Assembly (NCBI GenBank): GCA_019119335.1
Contig: DWXF01000011.1
Location: 35,190 to 99,189, forward strand
Source: Candidatus Flavonifractor merdavium
GTDB taxonomy: Bacteria; Bacillota; Clostridia; Oscillospirales; Oscillospiraceae
DNA length: 64,000 bases
Direction: 5' to 3'
Shown here piece after piece: positions 16,861 through 24,649 of this stretch. The stretch's first letter is position 1. Each line of letters opens with the position of its first letter. Position numbers and translations under genes: made by a program. Under the pieces are notes generated by a model. It ran no database searches, was not told where the DNA came from, and was given only the letters and a program-made list of their open reading frames with translations.

Positions 16861-17453
16861 GTCTGGAGGCCAAACACATCAGCTTCCGCTACCGGAAAAA
16901 GGGGACGGTGCTGGAGGATATCAGCCTCACTGTGGAGCCGGGAGAGCGGGTGGGGCTGGCGGGCCCCAGCGGGCGGGGCAAGACCACCCTGTGCAAGCTG
17001 CTGGCGGGCTACCAGCGGCCCGCCAAGGGCCAGGTACTGCTGGATGGAAAGCCCCTGGGGGAGTACCGGGGCCTGTGCCCGGTGCAGATGATCTGGCAGC
17101 ACCCGGAGACGGCGGTGGACCCCCTGCTGCGGCTGAAGGATTCGGTGCATGAGGCCGGGCCGGTGGACCAGAGCCTGCTGGACGCCTTCCACATTCAGCC
17201 CGGCTGGCTGGAGCGGTACCCGGCCGAGCTGTCCGGCGGGGAGCTTCAGCGGTTCTGCATCGCCCGGGCTCTGGCCCCCGGGGTGAAATACCTGCTGTGC
17301 GACGAGGTTACCGCCATGCTGGACCCCATCACCCAGGCCCAGATCTGGAACGTGCTGCTGGAGGCCGCCCAGGCCCGGCGGCTGGGCCTGCTCATCGTCA
17401 GCCACGACTCCGCCCTGCTGGAGCGACTGTGTACCAGAATCCAACCCCTGTGA
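16857..17453 (+). CDS. ABC transporter ATPase, NikE/DppF type, short form
   Basis: Second ATPase subunit, 198 residues. Walker A GPSGRGKT, signature ELSGGELQR, Walker B YLLCDEV and the SHDS switch are all present, so it should be active. It ends soon after the switch region and lacks the C-terminal extension of typical family members (about 260 residues), including the cysteine motif. Last gene of the lar-nik operon. No terminator is visible before the next promoter, which begins 7 bp after the stop codon. Confidence 0.9.
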   Translation: MSLEAKHISFRYRKKGTVLEDISLTVEPGERVGLAGPSGRGKTTLCKLLAGYQRPAKGQVLLDGKPLGEYRGLCPVQMIWQHPETAVDPLLRLKDSVHEAGPVDQSLLDAFHIQPGWLERYPAELSGGELQRFCIARALAPGVKYLLCDEVTAMLDPITQAQIWNVLLEAAQARRLGLLIVSHDSALLERLCTRIQPL

Positions 17454-17459
17454 CAGGTC

Positions 17460-17512
17460 TTGACAAATGGGAAATCCTTTTGTAAAATAATTGGGATACA
17501 AATAGTTTGTAT
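17460..17512 (+). promoter_or_regulatory. Promoter and palindromic operator of the MarR/YczE operon
   Basis: TTGACA (17460-17465), 17 bp, TAAAAT (17483-17488). A perfect inverted repeat ATACAAA-TAG-TTTGTAT (17496-17512) covers the expected start site, placed for repression, most simply autoregulation by the MarR protein encoded next. Confidence 0.82.
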
Positions 17513-17536
17513 ATAAATTATGAGCGGGAGGAACCT

Positions 17537-17971
17537 ATGGATCAAAGTTTTCACTATCTCCTCATGGCCGCCCAGGGGCTGTTTCAGCGGGCAGTGATGG
17601 CGGAGCTGAGCCGTGCGGGGCTGACAGCGGGCCAGCCCAAGGTGCTGGACTATCTGGGCCAGCACGACGGCAGCATCCAGAAGCGGATCGCGGCGGGGTG
17701 TCAGATCGACCCGGCCACCCTCACCGGCCTGCTGGGGCGGATGGAGGAGAAGGGGCTCATTGAGCGCCGCAGTCAGAATGGGGACCGGCGGTCCCTGTGC
17801 GTCTATCTGACGGAGGAAGGCTGGGAAAAGCAGAAGCTGGTGCGCGCCACCCTGGAGCGGCTGGAGGAGGAGGTTTTGGCCTCCCTGGGTCCGGTGCAGG
17901 GCGAGGCGCTGGTAGAGGGCCTGCTGGGGATCTGCTTCCGGCTGGCGGAGGACAAGGAGGCGCTGCAATGA
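17537..17971 (+). CDS. MarR-family transcriptional regulator
   Basis: A 144-residue dimeric winged-helix repressor: recognition region RIAAGCQIDPATLTGLLGRMEEKGLIER followed by the wing (SQNGDRRSLCVYLT). ATG 17537 is chosen because GGGAGGAACCT precedes it. The promoter carries a palindrome that is its likely operator, and the gene overlaps the membrane-protein gene behind it by 4 bases, which suggests control of that partner. The inducer is unknown. Confidence 0.93.
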   Translation: MDQSFHYLLMAAQGLFQRAVMAELSRAGLTAGQPKVLDYLGQHDGSIQKRIAAGCQIDPATLTGLLGRMEEKGLIERRSQNGDRRSLCVYLTEEGWEKQKLVRATLERLEEEVLASLGPVQGEALVEGLLGICFRLAEDKEALQ

Positions 17972-18645
17972 GCAAAGGAGAACTGCTGCGCCGGTATGTC
18001 TTTTTTATTGTGGGGCTGTTCGTCAACTCCCTGGGGATCGCCCTTATCACCAAGGGAGACCTGGGAACCTCTCCCATCTCCAGCATCCCCTATACGCTGA
18101 GTATCGGCTTTACCCCCTCTCTGGGCATGTTTACCCTGTATTACAGCCTGCTGCTCATCGTGTTGCAGCTGGTGATCCTGCGCAGGCGCTTTCCCAGGCA
18201 GTTCTGGCTTCAGGTGCCGGTCTCTCTGGGCTTTTCCTATTTCATTGACCTGTCCATGGCCCTGCTGGGCTTTTTGAACCCCCAGAGCTATCCCGCCAAG
18301 GCGGCCCTGTTGCTGGTGGGCTGCGCGGTGCTGGGCATCGGGGTGTTCATGGAGATGGCGGCCAACGTGGTCATGCTGCCGGGGGAGTGTACCGTAAAGG
18401 CCATCTCCACCACCTGGAACACGGACTTTGGTAAGACCAAGGTGGCGGTGGATGTGACCATGGCGGCCTCGGCGGCGGTGCTGGGTCTGGTTCTCTACCA
18501 GGAGCTCACCGGCGTGCGGGAGGGGACCTTTGTCTCCGCCCTGCTGGTGGGGGCCATCGCCCGCACGGTGCACCGCTGGATCAATCCCAGGGTGCAGACC
18601 CTGCTGACTTGTACCCCCGCTCCGGTGGAGCAGGAGGCAAAATGA
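17968..18645 (+). CDS. YczE/YyaS-type integral membrane protein
   Basis: A 225-residue protein with five to six spans and the family features: N-terminal RRYVFFIVGLFVNSLGIAL, GDLGTSPISSIPY and the VVMLPGECTVKAIS segment. Family members are uncharacterised; some are linked with antibiotic production or amino-acid export. It is translationally coupled to the MarR gene, so it is the probable output of that switch. A strong terminator follows. Confidence 0.85.
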   Translation: MSKGELLRRYVFFIVGLFVNSLGIALITKGDLGTSPISSIPYTLSIGFTPSLGMFTLYYSLLLIVLQLVILRRRFPRQFWLQVPVSLGFSYFIDLSMALLGFLNPQSYPAKAALLLVGCAVLGIGVFMEMAANVVMLPGECTVKAISTTWNTDFGKTKVAVDVTMAASAAVLGLVLYQELTGVREGTFVSALLVGAIARTVHRWINPRVQTLLTCTPAPVEQEAK

Positions 18646-18653
18646 CACAGACG

Positions 18654-18685
18654 CGCCCCCGGCCTTGGCCGGGGGCGTTTTATTT
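18654..18685 (+). terminator. Terminator of the MarR/YczE operon
   Basis: An 11-bp GC-only stem (18654-18664 with 18667-18677), 2-nt gap, then TTTTATTTG. Confidence 0.9.
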
Positions 18686-18714
18686 GTTGAAAAAGCCCTG
18701 TAAGCTGTGGGCTC

Positions 18715-18743
18715 TTGCTTTTGTCCTGGCAAGGGGATACAAT
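18715..18743 (+). promoter_or_regulatory. Promoter of the SLH surface-protein gene
   Basis: TTGCTT, 17 bp, TACAAT; 87 bp upstream of the start codon. Confidence 0.6.
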
Positions 18744-18829
18744 AGAAGAACAGCGGATGGGCGGTGAAACACAGTGGACCGCCGCCCTGTTCTTTCCGCC
18801 GAATACCCTTAAAAAGAAGGAGGAAAAAC

Positions 18830-20785
18830 ATGAAACAGCGCATATTGTCTTTGTTCCTGGCTCTGGTGATGGGACTGTCCCTGCTGTCCGGGGCGGCGAT
18901 GGCGGCGGGGTCTCCTATGGATGAGACCAAAAATATCGACAGCACCTACAACGGCAACTGGGCTGTTCCCGTCAACTCCTACCTCTATCAGGATGGGGAG
19001 AACCTGGTGCGGGTAGAGCACGATCAGGGCTGGAATATGATCAATTCCAACACCGGCGAAGTCACGGTGATGCGGCCGGAGCAGCTCATTGTGCAGACTT
19101 ACAGCCCTCAGTTCCGTCTGCTGGACTCCCGTACTGTGGCGATGGAACTGCCTATCTGGGGCGGCTTTTTCGCCGGGGAGAGCTATAACTTCTGTGTCTT
19201 TGGCCAGGAGAACCCGTCGGAGAGCGACAGCACCGAGGTCATTCGGGTGGTGAAGTATGACAAGCAGTGGAACCGCCTGGGCCAGGCCAGCCTGTACGGC
19301 GCCAATACCTATATCCCCTTTGAGGCCGGCTCGCTGCGGATGGATGAGTACGGCGGATATCTGTACATCCGCACCAGCCATGAGATGTACGCCGGCAGCG
19401 ACGGCCTGCACCACCAGGCCAACCTGACTTTCTCTGTCCGGGAGTCGGACATGGAGATCACCGACTCCTTCTCCGGCGTGGCCAATTCCTCTGCGGGCTA
19501 TGTATCTCACTCCTTCAACCAGTTTATCCTGGTGGATCAGGGCGCCAATATCGTCACTCTGGACCACGGCGACGCCTATCCCCGTGGGGCGGTGCTCATG
19601 CGATATAGCGCCAAGGCCGGCAGCGATAAATTCATCACCGCCAACGGTTCCCACTGGAATTCGGTGTCGGAGGAAGTAATGCTCCGGAATTGGTCCGGCG
19701 GCATCGGGGATAACACCACCGGCGCCCAGGTCACCGGTCTGGCGGAGACCAGCACCGGCTATCTGGTGGCCTTCAGCGACACTGGCAAGGGCGCCGCCAC
19801 CAACATCGGCAAAGATGTGAGCAATATCTACCTGGCCTACACCGCCAAGGACAACTTCACCGAGAGCGGCACTACTGTCCGCCCGCTGACCGACTCCAAC
19901 GCCAGCTCCTCCCAGTACGGTTCCCAGCCCCGGCTGGTGCCCACCGGGCTGGACGGGGGATATATCCTGTGGGCCGTAGCGGAAAAGAGTGACAACGGCT
20001 ACTTCTACAACAACGGCACGCTGCAGTACGCCCGGTATCACGCAGACGGCACGATCTCCCAGATCCAGACGGTGGAGAACGCCCCCCTGTTCAACGGCCA
20101 GCCCATCTGCCGGGACGGCAAGGTGATCTGGTATGTCACCGACTACGACGATCCTGTTTTCTACGTCCTGGACGAAAACGGCGTTACCGCCCACCCCACG
20201 TCAGACTCCGGCCAGGAGCTCCCTGACAACCCGGGAGACCAGACTGCTCCCTCTTTCACTGATGTGCCCGAGGGGGCGTGGTATGCCCAGTACGTGGAAA
20301 AGGCCGCCCAGGCTGGTTTGATGGGGGGCACCGGCGACGGCCGGTTCAGCCCCGAAGAAACCCTCAGCATCAGTCAGGTGGTCGCGCTCTGTGTCCGCCT
20401 CCACGCTCAGTACTACGGCAACACTGTGCCCGAGACCGTCGACGGCCCGTGGTATCAGGGGGCCTACCAGTACGGTCTGGAGAAGGGCCTCTTTAACCGC
20501 AGTCAGCTGTCCTCCACTCTGGCCAACAATCCCGCCAGCCGCCTCCAGATGGTGGCCTGGCTGGACAAGGCTGTTCCTGAGGGACAGAAACAGCCCATCC
20601 ACAGCGAGGTGACAATACCCGACGTGGCTCCCACCGATCCCGGCGGAACGGAGATCTACAAGTGGTACAAAGCGGGGATCCTGGAGGGTGACAGCGACCA
20701 CCGTTTCAATGGCCGCAGCAGCATTACCCGGGCCGAGACGGCGGCCATCCTGTGCCGCCTGGCCGGTCTGACCCCCAGAATATAG
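18830..20785 (+). CDS. Secreted SLH-domain surface protein
   Basis: A 651-residue exported protein. The signal peptide (MKQRILSLFLALVMGLSLLS) ends with an AMA-AG site near residue 25. Residues about 45-465 form a repetitive all-beta region with recurrent Gly/Asp/Tyr segments, compatible with a propeller, without a recognised catalytic motif. From about 474 there are S-layer homology modules: FTDVPEGAWYAQYVEKAAQ, a degenerate middle copy (GPWYQGAYQYGLEKGL) and IPDVAPTD...ITRAETAAILCRL. These anchor proteins to pyruvylated wall polymer. AAGAAGGAGG precedes ATG 18830. Monocistronic. Confidence 0.88.
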   Translation: MKQRILSLFLALVMGLSLLSGAAMAAGSPMDETKNIDSTYNGNWAVPVNSYLYQDGENLVRVEHDQGWNMINSNTGEVTVMRPEQLIVQTYSPQFRLLDSRTVAMELPIWGGFFAGESYNFCVFGQENPSESDSTEVIRVVKYDKQWNRLGQASLYGANTYIPFEAGSLRMDEYGGYLYIRTSHEMYAGSDGLHHQANLTFSVRESDMEITDSFSGVANSSAGYVSHSFNQFILVDQGANIVTLDHGDAYPRGAVLMRYSAKAGSDKFITANGSHWNSVSEEVMLRNWSGGIGDNTTGAQVTGLAETSTGYLVAFSDTGKGAATNIGKDVSNIYLAYTAKDNFTESGTTVRPLTDSNASSSQYGSQPRLVPTGLDGGYILWAVAEKSDNGYFYNNGTLQYARYHADGTISQIQTVENAPLFNGQPICRDGKVIWYVTDYDDPVFYVLDENGVTAHPTSDSGQELPDNPGDQTAPSFTDVPEGAWYAQYVEKAAQAGLMGGTGDGRFSPEETLSISQVVALCVRLHAQYYGNTVPETVDGPWYQGAYQYGLEKGLFNRSQLSSTLANNPASRLQMVAWLDKAVPEGQKQPIHSEVTIPDVAPTDPGGTEIYKWYKAGILEGDSDHRFNGRSSITRAETAAILCRLAGLTPRI

Positions 20786-20796
20786 GGAAATATACA

Positions 20797-20833
20797 GGGC
20801 CCGTCCCGGAGCGAACCGCTCCGGGACGGGCCC
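20797..20833 (+). terminator. Long GC-rich hairpin after the SLH gene
   Basis: A perfect 17-bp stem (20797-20813 with 20817-20833) with a 3-nt loop. No T tract follows directly; it acts with the next hairpin. Confidence 0.75.
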
Positions 20834-20840
20834 AAACTGT

Positions 20841-20872
20841 GGAAAAAGTCCGGCGGAAGCCGGACTTTTTCC
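20841..20872. terminator. Bidirectional terminator between SLH gene and DUF4317 gene
   Basis: A perfect 14-bp stem GGAAAAAGTCCGGC/GCCGGACTTTTTCC with GGAA loop; T runs on both strands between convergent genes. Confidence 0.88.
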
Positions 20873-20882
20873 GATTTGTGTG

Positions 20883-22028
20883 TTATCCGGGCTGGCCGTC
20901 CCCCAGGTCCACTGCCAGGCCGTTGACCTCCATGCCGTCCGCCGGCAGGAGCAGGTAGGTGCGGCCGTTGATTTTCCTGGTCTCTACCAGATAGCTGTAA
21001 TCCGGATCTATCAGAATGGTGGCGTTTTCGGTTTTGATCTCGAAGCGGCTGCTGTTGATCAGGTTGGCGGGGTTGAGGGGCACCCCCTCCCCGAACTGGG
21101 CGGCGCAGCTCTTGTGGAAGGCCTGCACCTTTTCCTCCTCCACGCCGCAGTTGTGCAGGATGGTGTCTACCTCCCGGGGGGAGATAGAGGGAGCCTCCGG
21201 GTTGTGCTCCTCCTTGTGCTGGAGCAGCTTGTCCCGCAGCTGCTGGTGGACCGAGCGCACCACCTCCATGGAGCATTCCCCCTCCAGAGCCTCCGCCAGG
21301 GCGGTGTGGAAGGTCTCCTTCTGCTCGTCGGCGGACATGGGGGGCTCGGTGCGGAAGATAGCGTCGATAAACTCCTGATGGATCAGGTCGGTCTGCTTGG
21401 TGTAGTACAGGGCGTTGTAGAGGTTGGCGGCCCGGTTGTCGAAGGCGGGAAACAGGAAACCCAGCTCCGGCGGGGCCACCACCTGCCCGGCGGAGCGGCT
21501 GTGGAACTCGTTCTCCCCGGGGAAGTAGCCCAGCTCCGCCTTGCTGTCCTTCACCGGACAGATGGCGCACAGGATGTAGGAGAACACCTGGTCGGAGGCG
21601 TCGGCCTGGTCCTGATCGTCCCTGCCCCGGTAGGGCACGTCGTAGGTGTCGTGGGCCAGCAGGATCAGGTAGTTGCGCTCGTCCATATCCAGGGACTGGA
21701 TGACCTGATCGTAAAACTGACGGCGCACCTGCTCGTCCTTCAGCTCGGTCTGGCGGAGGGCGGAGAGCAGACGGTGCTCCTCACTGTCCGCCACCTGCCG
21801 GGTGGAGAATACGATGTCGATGAGATTTTTCTGCAGCTGACCGGTGAGGGTGCGGCGCAGGAGGGTGAGGTACTTCTCCGCCTCGTCCTGGGGCATCAGT
21901 CCCAGAGAGCCGTCCAGATAGGAGATGACCTGCTTGTTGGAGTTGACGTAACAGCCGTAGATTTTGGTAATGGCATTCTTCTCCGGCTTCAGCCGGCGGC
22001 GCAGCTCGCCGATTTCACGTTGATTCAT
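20883..22028 (-). CDS. DUF4317 family protein
   Basis: A 381-residue soluble protein starting MNQREIGELRRRLKPEKNAI and carrying the GCYVNSNKQVIS block typical of DUF4317, a family found in Clostridia with no known activity. No membrane span, signal peptide or familiar catalytic motif. The middle part is rich in charged helices; the C-terminus is a short beta segment (KTENATILIDPDYSYLV). It follows fbp at 46 bp on the same strand, so probably co-transcribed, but a link with gluconeogenesis is not shown. Confidence 0.82.
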   Translation of the reverse strand: MNQREIGELRRRLKPEKNAITKIYGCYVNSNKQVISYLDGSLGLMPQDEAEKYLTLLRRTLTGQLQKNLIDIVFSTRQVADSEEHRLLSALRQTELKDEQVRRQFYDQVIQSLDMDERNYLILLAHDTYDVPYRGRDDQDQADASDQVFSYILCAICPVKDSKAELGYFPGENEFHSRSAGQVVAPPELGFLFPAFDNRAANLYNALYYTKQTDLIHQEFIDAIFRTEPPMSADEQKETFHTALAEALEGECSMEVVRSVHQQLRDKLLQHKEEHNPEAPSISPREVDTILHNCGVEEEKVQAFHKSCAAQFGEGVPLNPANLINSSRFEIKTENATILIDPDYSYLVETRKINGRTYLLLPADGMEVNGLAVDLGDGQPG

Positions 22029-22074
22029 GGGGACCTCGCTTTTTCATTTGATTGGGATATGGGATGCGGGGGAC

Positions 22075-24066
22075 CTATTCCTTGTGGTCCTCCACAATCT
22101 CACCGTTGCGGAAGGCCTGGAGCAGGGCCGTCAGATCTTCAATCTGCTCCTGCAGCTGCCGGCCCACGTCGGTGCCGGCAATCTTCATCCGGGACTCCAG
22201 CCGCTCGAACACCACCGAGGTGGAGGCGATATCCTGGTTTTCCCGGATAGCGTTGGCCCGGCCCACAAAGGGCTCGTGGGATACCAGCCGGAAGCAGGCG
22301 GAGTTGTAGATCAGGGTATAGCCGGCGATGCCGGTGGTCTTTTGGTAGGCCTTGCAGAATCCTCCGTCGATGACCAGCAGCTTGCCCCCGGCCTTCATGG
22401 GGCTCTCTCCCTTTTTGGACTTCACCGGCACGTGGCCGTTGACAATGTGGCAGTGGGGGCCCTCCAGGCCGAACTCCTTCAGCAGCTTGTCGCACACCGC
22501 CGGGTCGTTGTAAAACTGATAGTAGGCATTTTTGGGTTCGGTCCAGGTGGACTCGTCGGCGATCAGCCGCCGCTCGAAGGTGGTCATCCGGTCCCGGCCG
22601 AAGATGGGGCTGTTGCGGCCCGCCCACAAAAACCACAGAAAGTCCATGCCGAACTCCCGCTCCTCCGAGCCCGGCTTGCTGTAATAGGCCCGCCGGGCGG
22701 TGAGGTCGGCGTAGTCCAGGAAGGCCTTGCCGGAGAGCTCCTGTCCGCCGATGGAGAAGGTGGTCAGCTTGCCCTCCTCCGTCATGGGGATGCAGCCATG
22801 GAACAGCAGATTGCCGTTATAGACCTTGTACAGGCTGCCCTTGGAGTAGAGGAACCGGACGTGCCGCTGGAGCTTCTCGCTGTGGAGGAAGGAGCGGGTG
22901 AGCTGGTTGATGAGAGCGTCCTCCTCCTCGGTGAGGGCGTAGGGGTTGTCCCGGTCCACGGTGGGGAAGTCGGTGTCCTCCAGGGGGTAGGTGGTGCCGC
23001 CGATGGTGATGCACTTGTGCTCATAGTCGATCTTGTCCAGCAGCAGCCGGTCGGACATGCTGAAGCAGGGGTTGCGCAGGATCTTCTGCCCCTCCAGCTT
23101 GAAGAGGATGATGGTGATGGCCTTGTGCATCCGGGCGGAGAGCAGCTTGTCCTTCTCAGTGTAGTGGGCCTCGTCCTCGCTGTTGAGCTTTACCTGAAAG
23201 CGGTGGATGTCGCAGTCCTTATAGACCTCGTTGGCGAACACCGACAGGGGCCGCAGGGAGATGCCGTAGCCCGTCTCGATGACCTCCAGGTTGTTGTACC
23301 GCAGGGAGTTGGCCAGCACCGTAGCCACCAGGGTGCGGGAGCCGGAGGCCGCCCCCATCCACAGTACGTCGTGATTGCCCCACTGGATATCCACGCTGTG
23401 GTAGTCCATCAGGGAGTCCAGGATGATGTCCGCCCGGGGGCCGCGGTCGAAGATGTCTCCCACCAGATGGAGGTGGTCCACCGCCAGGCGCTTGATGAGC
23501 TCGCACAGCTCCACCAGGAAGTTGGCGGCCCGGTCGATGTCGATGATGGTGGAGATGATGTTTTCGTAGTAGTCCCGCTTGTCGTTGTCCTCGTAGTGGG
23601 TGTGGATCATTTCGTCGATGATGTAGGCGTACTCCGGCGGCATGGCCTTGCGGACCTTGGAGCGGGTGTACTTGGAACTTACCAGACGGCACACCTCAAT
23701 GAGACGATGGAAGGTGATGCGGTACCACTCCCGCATGTCAGCAGTCTCCCGCTCGATCTCCTCCAGCTTCTCCTGGGGGTAGTAGATGAGGGTGGCCAGC
23801 TGATCCAGATCGGCCTTGGACACGGTGGTGGCGAACAGGTCGTCCAGCTTCTCCCGCACGACCCCGGAGGCGGAGTTGAGGATATGTAAAAAGGCCTCGA
23901 ACTCCCCGTGGACGTCAGAGATAAAGTGCTCCGTGCCCTTGGGCAGGTTGCGGATGGCGTGGAGGTTGATGATCTCGGTGCTGGCGGCCTGGACGTTGGG
24001 GTACTGCCTGGCCAGCATTTTCAGGTAGTGCAGGTTTTCCGGCTGATAGGCTTTTGTGAGCTCCAT
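22075..24066 (-). CDS. fbp: Fructose-1,6-bisphosphatase, class III
   Basis: Gluconeogenic enzyme that hydrolyses fructose-1,6-bisphosphate to fructose-6-phosphate. The 663-residue length is that of the Firmicute class III enzyme, which is unrelated to the E. coli type. Metallophosphatase motifs are present: ISDVHGEFEAF, LVGDIFDRGPRAD and WGNHDVLWMGA, plus the late VNGHVPVK His block. AAAGGGAGGTCCCC precedes the ATG. It has its own promoter and is followed by the DUF4317 gene. Confidence 0.96.
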   Translation of the reverse strand: MELTKAYQPENLHYLKMLARQYPNVQAASTEIINLHAIRNLPKGTEHFISDVHGEFEAFLHILNSASGVVREKLDDLFATTVSKADLDQLATLIYYPQEKLEEIERETADMREWYRITFHRLIEVCRLVSSKYTRSKVRKAMPPEYAYIIDEMIHTHYEDNDKRDYYENIISTIIDIDRAANFLVELCELIKRLAVDHLHLVGDIFDRGPRADIILDSLMDYHSVDIQWGNHDVLWMGAASGSRTLVATVLANSLRYNNLEVIETGYGISLRPLSVFANEVYKDCDIHRFQVKLNSEDEAHYTEKDKLLSARMHKAITIILFKLEGQKILRNPCFSMSDRLLLDKIDYEHKCITIGGTTYPLEDTDFPTVDRDNPYALTEEEDALINQLTRSFLHSEKLQRHVRFLYSKGSLYKVYNGNLLFHGCIPMTEEGKLTTFSIGGQELSGKAFLDYADLTARRAYYSKPGSEEREFGMDFLWFLWAGRNSPIFGRDRMTTFERRLIADESTWTEPKNAYYQFYNDPAVCDKLLKEFGLEGPHCHIVNGHVPVKSKKGESPMKAGGKLLVIDGGFCKAYQKTTGIAGYTLIYNSACFRLVSHEPFVGRANAIRENQDIASTSVVFERLESRMKIAGTDVGRQLQEQIEDLTALLQAFRNGEIVEDHKE

Positions 24067-24101
24067 GGCGGGGACCTCCCTTTCTCCTGTGGCTTTTTTC
24101 C

Positions 24102-24130
24102 ATTATCCCACGTTCTGCCTCCGCTGGCAA
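24102..24130 (-). promoter_or_regulatory. Promoter of fbp
   Basis: Minus strand TTGCCA, 17 bp, GATAAT, 36 bp upstream of the start codon. Confidence 0.65.
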
Positions 24131-24151
24131 GGGGAAAAGGGGGGAAGGTAC

Positions 24152-24204
24152 TTGACAAGAGGGGAGAAGGGGCTATAATTGACATGTCAATATTGACATA
24201 TCAA
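24152..24204 (+). promoter_or_regulatory. Promoter with tandem palindromic operators, MarR/ABC exporter operon
   Basis: TTGACA (24152-24157), 16 bp, TATAAT (24174-24179). Two 12-bp palindromes follow head to tail: TTGACATGTCAA (24179-24190, perfect) and TTGACATATCAA (24193-24204, one mismatch pair). They cover the start site and reach the ribosome site, so binding would block the operon. Confidence 0.85.
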
Positions 24205-24217
24205 AGGAGGAACGGAT

Positions 24218-24649
24218 ATGGAGCGCACCTTCCATATGCTGCTTTATCGGACGTTTCACGCCCAGCGCAATGCCCTGCGGCCCCATCTGGGGGAGCTGGG
24301 TCTGGGAGCGGGCCAGCCCAAGGTGCTGGGCTATCTGGTCCGTAACGGAGCCAGCCGTCAGCGGCAGCTGGCGGAGTACTGCGAGATTGACCCCGCGGCC
24401 ATCTCCCGGATGCTGGATTCCCTGCAGCGGGGAGGCTTTGTGGAGCGGCAGCCCGGCAAGGGCAACCTCCGGTACGAGGAAATTGTGGTCACCGACCGGG
24501 GCCGGGAGGCCTATGAGGTGTGGCAGGGCTACTGCCGGGAGATGGAGGAGCAGATGCTGGCCGGATTTTCCCAGGAGGAGCGGACCCGGTTTGCCGACTA
24601 CCTGGGCCGGGCCTACCGCAACCTGAAGGGCAGGGAGGAGGAGGTATGA
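24218..24649 (+). CDS. MarR-family regulator of the adjacent ABC exporter
   Basis: A 143-residue winged-helix protein with the recognition stretch LAEYCEIDPAAISRMLDSLQRGGFVER. It resembles the MarR at 17537-17971 (shared LGAGQPKVLGYL-type helix), so the two are paralogues. AAAGGAGG lies before the ATG. It shares 4 bases with the first exporter gene, the common layout for a repressor and its drug-efflux pump. Confidence 0.94.
   Translation: MERTFHMLLYRTFHAQRNALRPHLGELGLGAGQPKVLGYLVRNGASRQRQLAEYCEIDPAAISRMLDSLQRGGFVERQPGKGNLRYEEIVVTDRGREAYEVWQGYCREMEEQMLAGFSQEERTRFADYLGRAYRNLKGREEEV

Noticed and set aside
22027..23889. A 620-codon plus-strand frame opposite fbp
   Set aside because: Val/Gly/His-rich shadow of a well-supported class III bisphosphatase; no ribosome site.
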